Source: Candidatus Woesearchaeota archaeon
Lineage (GTDB): Archaea; Nanobdellota; Nanobdellia; Woesearchaeales; JAGVZT01
NCBI GenBank assembly: GCA_018263355.1
Contig: JAANXH010000018.1
Span: forward strand, 2,602-42,307
Direction of reading: 5' to 3'
Length of the DNA stretch: 39,706 nt
In this document: positions 1 through 10,080 of the stretch, piece by piece
Numbering within the stretch: the stretch's first letter is position 1
How the letters are laid out: every line of letters begins with the position of its first letter
Program-made: the position numbers and the translations under genes
Notes under the pieces: model-generated
Databases searched by the model: none
What the model saw: only the letters and a program-made list of their open reading frames with translations
Told to the model about the DNA's origin: nothing

Positions 1-171
1 TACATCTCCTAACTTATGATTTAGTACAATGTCCATATGCTTATTAGATAGTAGTTATAATATAATAATTTTGTGTTTGACATTGATTTGAACCAGAAGA
101 GACAAAACTTAGAAAAAAATTAGTTCTAGTGGGTGTTGTAATAAAATATAACTTTCTTGCCTAAATACATC

Positions 172-390
172 CTAAATCTCCAATGAATCTTCCAACATCT
201 TCTCAAGATATTCGGGCTTTCTGTATATCCATTGGATTCCTTTGGGTCTGTATATTATTTTTCCACTTTTAAACAGGTACTCCAGAATAACTTTTAATGT
301 TTGGTGCATTACTTGTTTTGGTAGTTTTCTTTTTAGTTCTGGCAGTTTCATCGGAACATCACAATATTCCTTTAAAACATCCTCTACCAT
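172..390 (-). CDS. small winged-helix-like protein, possible regulator
   Basis: A 72-residue Lys/Leu/Glu-rich protein of unknown family. It has three predicted helices followed by an amphipathic 'GKIIYRPKGIQWIYRK' segment that looks like the beta-wing of a winged helix-turn-helix, so DNA binding is plausible. The ATG at 388-390 is the only sensible start. The gene has its own AT-rich promoter. A 20-bp perfect palindrome lies 43-62 bases upstream, which suggests autoregulation. The wHTH assignment is inferred from the helix and wing pattern only, without a recognised family motif. Confidence 0.6.
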   Translation of the reverse strand: MVEDVLKEYCDVPMKLPELKRKLPKQVMHQTLKVILEYLFKSGKIIYRPKGIQWIYRKPEYLEKMLEDSLEI

Positions 391-432
391 TAATACAGTT
401 CTTAAATTTGGATATCTTTTGTGTTCTTGTAT

Positions 433-452
433 TTTATATCAATTGATATAAA
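433..452. promoter_or_regulatory. 20-bp perfect palindrome, candidate operator
   Basis: TTTATATCAATTGATATAAA is its own reverse complement. On the minus strand it lies downstream of a TATA-like run near 465-472 and 43 bases upstream of the start codon at 390. That is roughly where transcription should begin. A dimeric repressor bound here would block initiation. The adjacent small winged-helix-like gene is the obvious candidate regulator (inference). Confidence 0.4.
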
Positions 453-570
453 TGATATACCTAAATATATAAATTTGTGCTTTTTGATTGGAGTGGTTAG
501 GATTAATTAAACAAATTCTTAGCTCTTATAAAAATATAAGATCCAACCAATTTTTCTAATTATGAACACA

Positions 571-723
571 AGCCCCAGAAGGGAGTCGAACCCTCAACCT
601 TTTGCTCACTCGAATGTGTCGTGGTCATCATGGATTATCCACACCACGTTAATGGGCTTTATGCCCATTGTGTTTTTATTATAAATTTACGAGGCAAGTG
701 CTCTACCATTGAGCTACCGGGGC
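571..723 (-). tRNA. tRNA-Thr(CGU) with an 81-nt BHB intron
   Basis: Read on the minus strand: acceptor GCCCCGG (723-717) pairs with CTGGGGC (578-572), with discriminator U at 571. The D-stem is GCTC/GAGC, the anticodon stem CTTGC/GCAAA (outer pair C-A mismatched), and the T-arm GAGGG-TTCGACT-CCCTT. After removal of complement(607..687) the anticodon loop reads CU-CGU-A-A, giving threonine. U73 is usual for archaeal tRNA-Thr. The 3' CCA is not encoded. The CTCG/CGAG helix with 3-nt bulges TAA and TGA on either side is a bulge-helix-bulge splice site, placing the intron at the canonical 37/38 position. Confidence 0.85.
607..687 (-). other. BHB intron of tRNA-Thr (position 37/38)
   Basis: An 81-nt intron. 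It carries two clear hairpins: AATGGGC/GCCCATT (651-669, loop of 5) and CGTGGT/ACCACG (620-648) enclosing GGAT/ATCC. Cleavage is predicted after the second base of each 3-nt bulge by the archaeal tRNA splicing endonuclease. Confidence 0.75.
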
Positions 724-731
724 TTTATTAC

Positions 732-890
732 CTACTCCATCTTGGCTAGTATTTTATCTTTTGATTTATATTGTTTTTGGCAATTACTGCAAACAATTAG
801 TTTTTTACCTTTTTCACTCTTAACATAGGTTCCAAGTGGTTTTTTTAAAAAATGTTTTTCTATTTTTTTCTTGCATATTTTACATTTCAT
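732..890 (-). CDS. 52-aa zinc-ribbon protein
   Basis: A short gene starting MKCKICKKKIEKHFLKK and ending LAKME. It has two CxxC knuckles (C3/C6 and C34/C37) separated by a basic, glycine-containing stretch (PLGTY), the layout of a single zinc ribbon. Similar 50-60 residue zinc-ribbon proteins are common in archaea and are of unknown function. It ends 8 bases before the 5' end of the tRNA-Thr gene on the same strand, so the two may be co-transcribed. No specific partner can be named. Confidence 0.75.
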   Translation of the reverse strand: MKCKICKKKIEKHFLKKPLGTYVKSEKGKKLIVCSNCQKQYKSKDKILAKME

Positions 891-1132
891 GTCCAGATGT
901 TATACTGATTGATTTATATATTTTTCTTGAGCAAAACTTCTTTTCAGTGCCTTATATTATCATTTCTGCTAAACTTCCACCAATAAGCAATCCTCGAGAA
1001 GATTTTAACTAATAGCTAATCTTGTCTTTTGTGTAGAGCCCTTAGTGCTGTGGTTGTTAGGCAAGGTAGATAATCACTCACGTGGTGCTGAATGTTATGG
1101 TAACTGCTCAAGTAATTGTTATAAGAAAAAAA

Positions 1133-3327
<2,195 letters not shown>

Positions 3328-3368
3328 TTATTGTTTCTATGAATAACGAGTATAAAAAGTTTATGGTT

Positions 3369-4298
3369 TTATTCTCTAAAAAATTCTGCTGCCTGTTCAG
3401 GACTTATTTGCTGAACAATAATATTTGTTGCATGTTCAAACCCACCGAATTTTGCTATTCTTGGCAGAATTTCTATGTGAAAATGTAAATCTTTATTCTT
3501 TAGAGCATTGTGCAGCACAAAATTGTACGATGCGTTTAGCTCTGCCAGCTTTAAAAGGATTTTTTTGAGCATCTGTGCCAGTTGTGTTAGCTGATCTTTA
3601 TTCAAATCTGTTATTGATCTTATGTGTTTTTTTGGAAATATCCATGTTTCAAAATTAAATCTGGGAGCATATGGACAAAAACTAACAAAATCATTATTCT
3701 CAAATACTCTTCTTTCACCCTCTTTTTCAGATTTAACTATATCACAATACAAACATTTCCCGTTTTCAAAACTAGCTTGCACCTGCTTTTTAATCATTGG
3801 AGGTTCTATATTGATAGCTGCTACTTGTGTATGCAAGTGAACCAAAGATGTGCCTGCATTTATACCTTGGTTTTTGAATATTACCACATATTTGTTTGTT
3901 TTTGACAGCTCTTTTATTCTTTGAACATATATCCTAAGAATTTCTGTTATATGCTCAATGCTTAGGTTATGCAGCTGCTTTTTGTGATCTCTGGTTTCAA
4001 CAATCACTTCATTTTTTCCAGCAGCTTTAGCAAAAGTATAGAATTTATTGTGAGTTTGTATTTTTAGATTACCCTTATCAAGAAATCCGAATTTGTTTGA
4101 AAACCATCTGATTTTCCACTCTTTGTTTTCTTCTACTCTGCCAATCTCAGGCGGAGTTTGATCTTCTTTTCCAGGACAAAATGGACAATTATCATCTGTA
4201 GTTTTTGCAACTGGTTGCTTAAAAGAGCGTGGTCTCTTGCTTCTTTTTGGAGCAATTATTGACCATCTGTCGAGAATATAATCTTTTCTTAATTCCAT
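3369..4298 (-). CDS. galT: GalT-like hexose-1-phosphate nucleotidylyltransferase
   Basis: HIT-superfamily nucleotidyltransferase of the galactose-1-phosphate uridylyltransferase family. The zinc site CPFC (C38, C41) is near the N terminus. The active site is H154-L-H156-T-Q158; His156 should be the uridylylated nucleophile, and family members usually have HPHxQ. A second domain opens with CLYC and contains a late LHFHIE motif. At 309 aa it is a little shorter than E. coli GalT. Its start overlaps the 3' end of glycogen synthase by 10 bases, so it may supply or recycle NDP-glucose for that enzyme instead of, or besides, acting in the Leloir pathway. The true sugar and nucleotide specificity cannot be read from the sequence. 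Confidence 0.88.
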   Translation of the reverse strand: MELRKDYILDRWSIIAPKRSKRPRSFKQPVAKTTDDNCPFCPGKEDQTPPEIGRVEENKEWKIRWFSNKFGFLDKGNLKIQTHNKFYTFAKAAGKNEVIVETRDHKKQLHNLSIEHITEILRIYVQRIKELSKTNKYVVIFKNQGINAGTSLVHLHTQVAAINIEPPMIKKQVQASFENGKCLYCDIVKSEKEGERRVFENNDFVSFCPYAPRFNFETWIFPKKHIRSITDLNKDQLTQLAQMLKKILLKLAELNASYNFVLHNALKNKDLHFHIEILPRIAKFGGFEHATNIIVQQISPEQAAEFFRE

Positions 4299-6079
4299 AC
4301 TTTTTCCACTGCCAGATTGTGTGCTCTAAGATAATTTTCAACCATTTTTTTCCAATCAGCAAGTGCTGCTAGTTTCTTAGCCTGAATTTTGTTTTCAATT
4401 CGTTCCTGCTGAGTTAATTTTGAGTAGTCAAACATAACTTTTGTAAGATCCTTAACCACTTTTTCATGTGGCCTATTGTGTCTTTCTAAAACATAAACTC
4501 CAGGATATTGAGTAACAGATGTTTTGCTCTGAACATATTTTCCAAAACCAGCACAGTCTGTAGTTACAGATGCTACTCCCAAAGCTCCTGCTTCTAGTGG
4601 TGTGTATCCCCAAGGTTCATAGTATGATGGAAATACTCCTAAGTGTGAGCCACTCATACATTCATAATAACTCAAGTCTAAGAGTCTGTCTGCTCCGGTC
4701 AAATATATTGGATAAAATACTATTTTAACTTTATCTGATTTTTTGTTTAGAAGTTTGTGCGCTTTAAGGCTGTTTATAATTGGATCATGATGTTCATTAT
4801 GCAAATTATGTGTGCTTAGTGGTGGATTATGGTTTTTCTTAACTGTAAATTTCATTACTTTCCTTTTAATATCATGCATTAGGTCTTTTCCCAAAAGAAA
4901 GTTTTCTGAAAATGCTTTTTGTGAGACTAATGAATAAATTATTCTTTGTTGTATTTGCTTGGAAGAGTCTTCAATACTGTCTTTGATATCTGTAAAAGTT
5001 GTTTTATTTTCCAGTAAGCTTGATTTAATTCCTCTGATATTTCCCGGAACCCAAATAAATGCAAGAATTGTTTTTTTGCTTTTTGCTTTTTTTAGTTTTT
5101 GATTTAATTCGGACAGTGCATGAATAAAAACATCTATTCCTTTATCATGAAATTCATACCTTCCAGCCAAAAAGTAAATCAAAGTGTTTTGAATATCAAA
5201 CTTATGATGAGGAAAAAAGTAGTACATTGCAAATTCTTTTAATTTTTCCTTAAATAATCTGTGTTTGAAAGTGCTTTCCTCCAATGTTGGAAATTTTTCA
5301 ATATCTAGTCCGTTTAAAAGCAAAACATCTGGTTTTCTGCCAAGCAGTGCTTCAGCTTCAAGCCCAGTCACCTCACTTACTGTTGTAAATACATCTGCAT
5401 GTTTTGCACATTGGGTTTCCATCTGGTGCTTGTCAATTACTCCCAGTTCGCGGGCTTTTTGGTCTGGATCTATTTTTCCCATTAGTTCATATATGTTTTC
5501 GTCTACTCCTGTAATTGTTCTTCCAAGCATAGTTGCATGGGTTGTAAAAACAGTGCCAATTTTGACATTTCTTGATTTTAAGTATAAAAGCGCTGCCCCA
5601 CTGAGCCATTCATGACATTGTACAACCTGATTTTCTCTGCTGAGTTCACAAATCTCCTCTAGTAGCCTGCCAACTGCAAAAGACCAGACTATAGGTTCAT
5701 CAAAACTAAATGGACTATGCAAAGAATCAATTTTAAAATTATCCCATAATTCTCTTTTAATATTATTTTTATGTTTAAAATAACCTGAAAAGTCAATTAG
5801 AATTGTTTTTGGTTCACCTGGAACCATCCAAGTCCCATAATGACAGATTATACCTTCTTTTTTTAATTTTTGAAATATTTCTTTTAGATGGTCTGGTGCA
5901 ACCATTTCCTGGAATTCTGCTGCTGCTTTTTCAACAAAATAAGGACCTATTACATAGTAGTTTTGTTTGTAATAATGTTTTATAGGATTTACTTTTGATT
6001 TTACAACTGTATATATTCCACCAACTTTATTACATACTTCCCAGGATACTTCAAATAAGAAATCAGCTTCAGCCTTCAT
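4289..6079 (-). CDS. glycogen synthase, eukaryote-type GT3 family
   Basis: A retaining alpha-1,4-glucan synthase using NDP-glucose. The N-terminal block LFEVSWEVCNKVGGIYTVVKSK (residues 8-29) and the block HLGVFPSYYEPWGYTPLEAG (E488...E496, the E-x7-E donor site) match the animal/fungal glycogen synthase family GT3, not the bacterial GlgA family. At 596 aa it is shorter than eukaryotic GYS because the regulatory tails are missing. It is the first gene of the minus-strand carbohydrate group with galT, gap and pgk. It implies storage-glucan synthesis in a small-genome archaeon. The start fits: the conserved block begins at residue 8. Confidence 0.92.
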   Translation of the reverse strand: MKAEADFLFEVSWEVCNKVGGIYTVVKSKVNPIKHYYKQNYYVIGPYFVEKAAAEFQEMVAPDHLKEIFQKLKKEGIICHYGTWMVPGEPKTILIDFSGYFKHKNNIKRELWDNFKIDSLHSPFSFDEPIVWSFAVGRLLEEICELSRENQVVQCHEWLSGAALLYLKSRNVKIGTVFTTHATMLGRTITGVDENIYELMGKIDPDQKARELGVIDKHQMETQCAKHADVFTTVSEVTGLEAEALLGRKPDVLLLNGLDIEKFPTLEESTFKHRLFKEKLKEFAMYYFFPHHKFDIQNTLIYFLAGRYEFHDKGIDVFIHALSELNQKLKKAKSKKTILAFIWVPGNIRGIKSSLLENKTTFTDIKDSIEDSSKQIQQRIIYSLVSQKAFSENFLLGKDLMHDIKRKVMKFTVKKNHNPPLSTHNLHNEHHDPIINSLKAHKLLNKKSDKVKIVFYPIYLTGADRLLDLSYYECMSGSHLGVFPSYYEPWGYTPLEAGALGVASVTTDCAGFGKYVQSKTSVTQYPGVYVLERHNRPHEKVVKDLTKVMFDYSKLTQQERIENKIQAKKLAALADWKKMVENYLRAHNLAVEKVWN

Positions 6080-6183
6080 ATTGCTATTCTTTTATTAGTT
6101 CTTTATAAACTTTTTATACTACTGTAGAGTATAACTAATAATTTATATGAAAAACTGCCTATTTAGGAGCAATTTTCCAAAAG

Positions 6184-6194
6184 CTTTTTAAATC
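6184..6194 (+). promoter_or_regulatory. TATA box of the 6218 gene
   Basis: CTTTTTAAATC is centred about 29 bases before the ATG at 6218 with no ribosome site in between, which suggests a leaderless or nearly leaderless mRNA. Confidence 0.45.
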
Positions 6195-6217
6195 CACATA
6201 GCAAATATATCCATGTA

Positions 6218-6541
6218 ATGGCACAAGAAGGCGATGATACACTTGTTTTAGGAGGAATAATTGAGCTTTCTGGTTTTCGAAAATTAAGAAGGGATCAATT
6301 AATTGTACTAAAGAAAATTGTTGGAAATTATGCAAGACAGTTTTCAGAAAGTTCTAAAAATTTTGAGAAGTTAAGCTTGCATATGAAAGAAATTCACAAA
6401 ACTGAAAAGTCTGAAAAATATGAATTGCATGGTATGGTTTTAGATAATGAAAAACAGTATAATTCTGAGGTAACTCACAGAAATCTTTTTGTGGCTCTAA
6501 ACAAAGTTTGTGAGAAAATTAAATCAATGATGAAAAAATAA
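6218..6541 (+). CDS. conserved-looking 107-aa protein of unknown function
   Basis: A small alpha/beta protein. Residues about 12-50 (IELSGFRKLRRDQLIVLKKI) form a strand-helix unit. The middle is charged, and residues about 70-100 (YNSEVTHRNLFVALNKVCEKI) give another strand and an amphipathic helix. The overall pattern faintly recalls the small polyhydroxyalkanoic-acid-system or HPF-like single-domain proteins, but no diagnostic motif is visible. It has no membrane segment or signal peptide. It stands alone, transcribed away from the glycogen synthase gene. It is probably a real gene because base usage and charge pattern match its neighbours. Confidence 0.75.
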   Translation: MAQEGDDTLVLGGIIELSGFRKLRRDQLIVLKKIVGNYARQFSESSKNFEKLSLHMKEIHKTEKSEKYELHGMVLDNEKQYNSEVTHRNLFVALNKVCEKIKSMMKK

Positions 6542-6581
6542 TTGACTGATTTTGCATGTTTTTTAATAGTATCTTTGTAGG

Positions 6582-6768
6582 GGCAAAGTCAACTTAATGT
6601 TAGCCCCATAATACCGGTTCAGTCGCCAGTTTGCTAAACTCTCCTTGATATTGCATTAAGTCATATTAATAGACTGCAAACTGTTCCCTAATGACTCTTA
6701 AAAAGATGGTTGTCTCCTTCACTTAAATCAGGCATTAATGGCACTAACACAGAGTAGTTGACTTTGCC
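6582..6768. mobile_element. 187-bp MITE-like element with 13-bp inverted ends and 9-bp target duplication
   Basis: The ends GGCAAAGTCAACT (6582-6594) and AGTTGACTTTGCC (6756-6768) are perfect inverted repeats. They are flanked by identical 9-mers CTTTGTAGG (6573-6581 and 6769-6777), the signature of a transposition event. Similarity of the two ends continues imperfectly for about 40 bp (GTTAG..CCAT blocks). An internal inverted repeat CAGTTTGC/GCAAACTG (6627-6634, 6676-6683) could fold into a further hairpin. No ORF is present, so it would need a transposase in trans. It sits just upstream of the TATA box of the DHH gene. Confidence 0.75.
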
Positions 6769-6783
6769 CTTTGTAGGTAACAC

Positions 6784-6790
6784 TTATATA
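6784..6790 (+). promoter_or_regulatory. TATA box of the DHH phosphoesterase gene
   Basis: TTATATA ends 23 bases before the ATG at 6814, with no ribosome site between, so the message should be leaderless. The MITE-like element ends 15 bases upstream (the target duplication 6 bases upstream) and may have altered the upstream promoter region. Confidence 0.5.
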
Positions 6791-6813
6791 TGTCACTAAT
6801 TTATTTTTTGTGA

Positions 6814-7854
6814 ATGGGATTGTCTAAAAAACAGATTCAAGAGTTAAGAAATGAATTAGATCATAGTTATAATCCATTATATTTTTTTGATGATGATCCA
6901 GATGGTCTTTGTAGTTTTTTATTATTTTACCGCTATGTAAGAGAAGGGCATGGGGTTGTGGTTAAAGCTAGACCTATTTTGGACAAACAGTTCTTAAGAA
7001 AAGTTAAGGAATATGGTCCTGATAAGATTTTTGTTTTGGATAAACCAGATATCAGCCAAGAGTTTATTGATAAGGCAAAAACTAAGATTGTCTGGCTAGA
7101 TCATCACGGATTAAAACAGCGTAATAATGTTAATTATTTTAACCCAATGCAAGATGAGGGGGATAATAGACCAACTAGTTACTGGGCATATAAAGTGGTG
7201 GAGCAAGATTTGTGGATAGCAATGGTTGGGATTATTGGTGATTGGTTTTTGCCTGATTTTGCTGATGAGTTTGCAGAAAAGTATCCAGATTTGCTTCCAA
7301 AAGGAATAAAAACTCCTGATGAAGCATTGTATGAGACAAGATTAGGAGAACTAATAAGAATTTTTTCTTTTGTATTGAAGGGAAAGACAAGTAAGGTAAA
7401 AAAGTGTATGAAAGTATTGACAAGAATTGACTCTCCTTATGAGATTTTGGAGCAGAAAACTGCTCAGGGAAAATATATTTACAAACAATTCCAAAAGCTG
7501 TACAAACCATATAATAAAATGCTTAATAGTGCTCTTAAAAATGCTAAAGTTATGGATAATTTATTTGTGTATACCTATAATAGTAGAAAGGTTTGTTTTA
7601 CAGGAGACTTGTCTAATGAGATTCTGCATAAAAATAAGGACAAGATTATAATTATTGGTAGGTCTAAAGGTGGGGAGATGAAGTGCAGTTTAAGATCCGC
7701 TACTAAAAAGATTCGACCTATTTTAAAGAAAGCTTTGGAAGGTATAGAAGGTTATGGAGGAGGGCATGAATTTGCGTGTGGTTGTTGCGTAAAGTTAGAT
7801 GACTGGGAAAGGTTTTTAGAACAGTTTAAAAACGCAATAAAATCCACTAACTAG
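6814..7854 (+). CDS. DHH-family phosphoesterase (RecJ-like)
   Basis: A manganese-dependent phosphoesterase of the DHH superfamily. Motif I is FFDDDPDG (D26-D28, D30), motif II carries D76 (VLDKPD), motif III is D96-H97-H98-G, and motif IV aspartate is in GIIGDW. The C-terminal DHHA1 domain ends with the glycine-rich GYGGGHEFACG (H318). At 346 aa it lacks the extra OB domain of bacterial RecJ and matches the compact archaeal DHH proteins. Candidate roles are single-strand DNA or RNA exonuclease (including the GINS-associated GAN type) or oligonucleotide/cyclic dinucleotide phosphodiesterase. Sequence alone does not separate these. Confidence 0.88.
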   Translation: MGLSKKQIQELRNELDHSYNPLYFFDDDPDGLCSFLLFYRYVREGHGVVVKARPILDKQFLRKVKEYGPDKIFVLDKPDISQEFIDKAKTKIVWLDHHGLKQRNNVNYFNPMQDEGDNRPTSYWAYKVVEQDLWIAMVGIIGDWFLPDFADEFAEKYPDLLPKGIKTPDEALYETRLGELIRIFSFVLKGKTSKVKKCMKVLTRIDSPYEILEQKTAQGKYIYKQFQKLYKPYNKMLNSALKNAKVMDNLFVYTYNSRKVCFTGDLSNEILHKNKDKIIIIGRSKGGEMKCSLRSATKKIRPILKKALEGIEGYGGGHEFACGCCVKLDDWERFLEQFKNAIKSTN

Positions 7855-7956
7855 CTAATGATGTATATACAAACTCCTTGATATTCTCCCAGTTTTTGAG
7901 CATAAATTGAATTCATATTATACAGTTAATTGTTTCACTTAATCAAAATCTGAGAT

Positions 7957-8169
7957 TTACTCAAGTTCTGAATCTGCCTGGTCTATTAATTTTTTAAAGT
8001 CTTTCCATTTTTCTGCAGGCACTCTTACTCCTTGTTTTGTAAATCCTGTGTATCTTTCACTTGTGATGAATTTTCTTATAGTCAATCCTGGCTTACCATC
8101 ATATTCATCAATTCTGACTTTGATACTTGTAGATTCTGTTAGTTCTATTTCCCCAATATCTTTTTCCAT
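7957..8169 (-). CDS. PC4/p15-type transcriptional coactivator domain protein
   Basis: A 70-residue single-domain protein. The pattern IGEIELTES..IKVRIDEYDGKPGLTIRKFI, then TGFTKQGVRVPAEKWKDFKKLI, fits the four-strand plus kinked-helix PC4/Sub1 fold. This fold dimerises and binds single-stranded or melted DNA. In archaea such proteins are thought to help transcription initiation or bind ssDNA. It lies 54 bases upstream of the DNA ligase gene on the opposite side of the DHH gene, so the pair may be co-expressed, though ligase is downstream in the transcription order only if the strands are read from 9969 to 7957. In that order ligase comes first. Confidence 0.8.
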   Translation of the reverse strand: MEKDIGEIELTESTSIKVRIDEYDGKPGLTIRKFITSERYTGFTKQGVRVPAEKWKDFKKLIDQADSELE

Positions 8170-8223
8170 TTTTTCTCCCCCACAAATTTTGTGCTTTCTA
8201 TATATTAAATATTTAGCAAGTAT

Positions 8224-9969
8224 TTATTTGTTTTGGCTTTTGTAGAGCTCTTCTACTTCATTTAGTGTTGAAGCATCAGCAAGTCCCCTATCATCCCTTA
8301 GTTTAGAGATGCTTGGGAATCTTAATGCATACCCTGAATTATAAGTTGGAGATTTTTGGATTTCTTGATAATTGATCTCAATTATTATTTCTGGTTTTAC
8401 TTTTACTGATCTGTTTTTTTCACTGATGATTAATGGTTTTAACATGTTTGTTATTTGCTCAAAACTTAAGCCCTCAGATGATTTTTCTTTTAATCCTGTT
8501 GATGATTTTCCTATTGTTAAAAGTTGCTCATCTTCTCCAACACATGATAGTGTGTAAGATGTTAGCCAGCCAGAACGTTTTCCTTTTCCCCATTCTGCCC
8601 CAACAATTACCAAGTCCAGGCTCTCCATTGTTGGTTTTAGTTTAACCATATATCCTACTCTTGAGCCTGGTTTGTAGGGTGCATTTAGATTTTTCATCAT
8701 AACTCCTTCTTGCTCATCTTTTAATGCTTGGCCATAAAATTTTTCTACTTTTTTAGTGTCTGATGTAATGATTTTTTTTGATAAGACTATTTTTTTATCT
8801 ACTTGATTGGTTATTTTTTCAAGGAGTTTTCTTCGTTTTTCAAAATCAACTTCTAACATCTGCTCACCATTGTAATAAATTACATCAAATAGGTTCAGCT
8901 CAACTGGAAATTCTTCTGCTGTTTTTTTGATATTGTATTTTCTTCTAATTCTTTGAGAAATTTTTTGAAATGGCTGATAGTCTTTTGTATCTGGGTCAAA
9001 TCCTACTGCTTCGCCTTCTATAATAAAATTTTTGCCCTTAACATTTTTTTTAACATACTCTACAATATGAGGAAATTGATTAGTTACATTTTCTAGTCTC
9101 CGGGTAAATATTTTTATTTTTTCTTTTTTGTGAATTTGCATTCTAAATCCATCATATTTGTATTCTATTTGACAAGGTTTGCCTACTCTTTCAAAACCTT
9201 TTTTTATATTTTGTACTTTTGGAGATAACATAACCAAAATAGGGTTTCCTATAATTATTCCAATTTCTGTAAGTTGTTTAAATCCTTGTTTTGCTTTTTT
9301 GGCAACTAAAGGGATATCATTTGTCAGGTCAATTGCTTTTTGAGTTGCATTTGTGTATTTGTTATATTTGTCTCTGTCCTCAATCTGCATGTCGTTTGAA
9401 TCTTGATCATAACTTATTTTTAGATCATCTGAAAAATATGCCCAGACAATTGCATCTCTTAGTGAACTTTTACCAACTCCAAACCTCATCTCTTCTAATA
9501 CAGTTCTAACAATGTATTTTGCTTCAGCTGGTTTTGAACTTGTTAAGAGCTGAGCCATTAATGCGATTTTTCTGTCAATTGACCCAGAACCTTCTAGCTG
9601 AGGTAGTTTTTTTATGTTATTATATACTTTGGAAACAGTTAGAGCAGAGCTAAACAATGTGGATTGGCTTTTGGTTTTTATCATTTCTGCTGCTACTAAA
9701 CCTAAATCTCCGTGTTTTTTCCAATAATTTAATATTTCATTTTCAGTCCTGCCTGAGGCTTTTTGAATTGCTTTTAAAACAATTTTTGATGCAACGCCGA
9801 GTTTAGAATTATCATAGCCTGGAAAAACCCTGCCATTGAGTAATAGCATTATTTTATCAATATCTTTATCTATTTGTTTTAGGAATTTGGATATTATGAA
9901 TGTTTTTTCAAGTCTTTTAGAGGTGTTTTCCAGTTTTTCATATACAGTAACCAGTTCAGAGTATTTCAT
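8224..9969 (-). CDS. lig: ATP-dependent DNA ligase
   Basis: The replicative/repair ligase that joins Okazaki fragments. The adenylation motif I is EYKYDGFR with Lys271 as the AMP-accepting lysine. It is followed by motif III FDVIYYNGE, motif IV EGVMMKNLNAPY and motif V VKLKP. The N-terminal ~230 residues form the helical DNA-binding domain and the C-terminal ~150 the OB domain. At 581 aa it has the usual archaeal LigI length. The start MKYSELVTVYEKLE matches where the family begins. The PC4-like gene follows 54 bases downstream on the same strand. Confidence 0.96.
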   Translation of the reverse strand: MKYSELVTVYEKLENTSKRLEKTFIISKFLKQIDKDIDKIMLLLNGRVFPGYDNSKLGVASKIVLKAIQKASGRTENEILNYWKKHGDLGLVAAEMIKTKSQSTLFSSALTVSKVYNNIKKLPQLEGSGSIDRKIALMAQLLTSSKPAEAKYIVRTVLEEMRFGVGKSSLRDAIVWAYFSDDLKISYDQDSNDMQIEDRDKYNKYTNATQKAIDLTNDIPLVAKKAKQGFKQLTEIGIIIGNPILVMLSPKVQNIKKGFERVGKPCQIEYKYDGFRMQIHKKEKIKIFTRRLENVTNQFPHIVEYVKKNVKGKNFIIEGEAVGFDPDTKDYQPFQKISQRIRRKYNIKKTAEEFPVELNLFDVIYYNGEQMLEVDFEKRRKLLEKITNQVDKKIVLSKKIITSDTKKVEKFYGQALKDEQEGVMMKNLNAPYKPGSRVGYMVKLKPTMESLDLVIVGAEWGKGKRSGWLTSYTLSCVGEDEQLLTIGKSSTGLKEKSSEGLSFEQITNMLKPLIISEKNRSVKVKPEIIIEINYQEIQKSPTYNSGYALRFPSISKLRDDRGLADASTLNEVEELYKSQNK

Positions 9970-10080
9970 AATTAAAACAAAATAAGATTACTATAAAAAA
10001 CTTTTTAAGCAAAGAGCAGATAAAACCCAAAAATATATATACGTATTAAAAGTTGCATTATTATAAAAAAGAGTATTACT

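Noticed and set aside
1036-1109. A 74-base stretch closed by GAGC...AGT/ACT-GCTC that resembles a tRNA in length
   Set aside because: No D-arm, anticodon stem or T-loop (TTC) can be formed. At most a weakly structured intergenic segment downstream of pgk.
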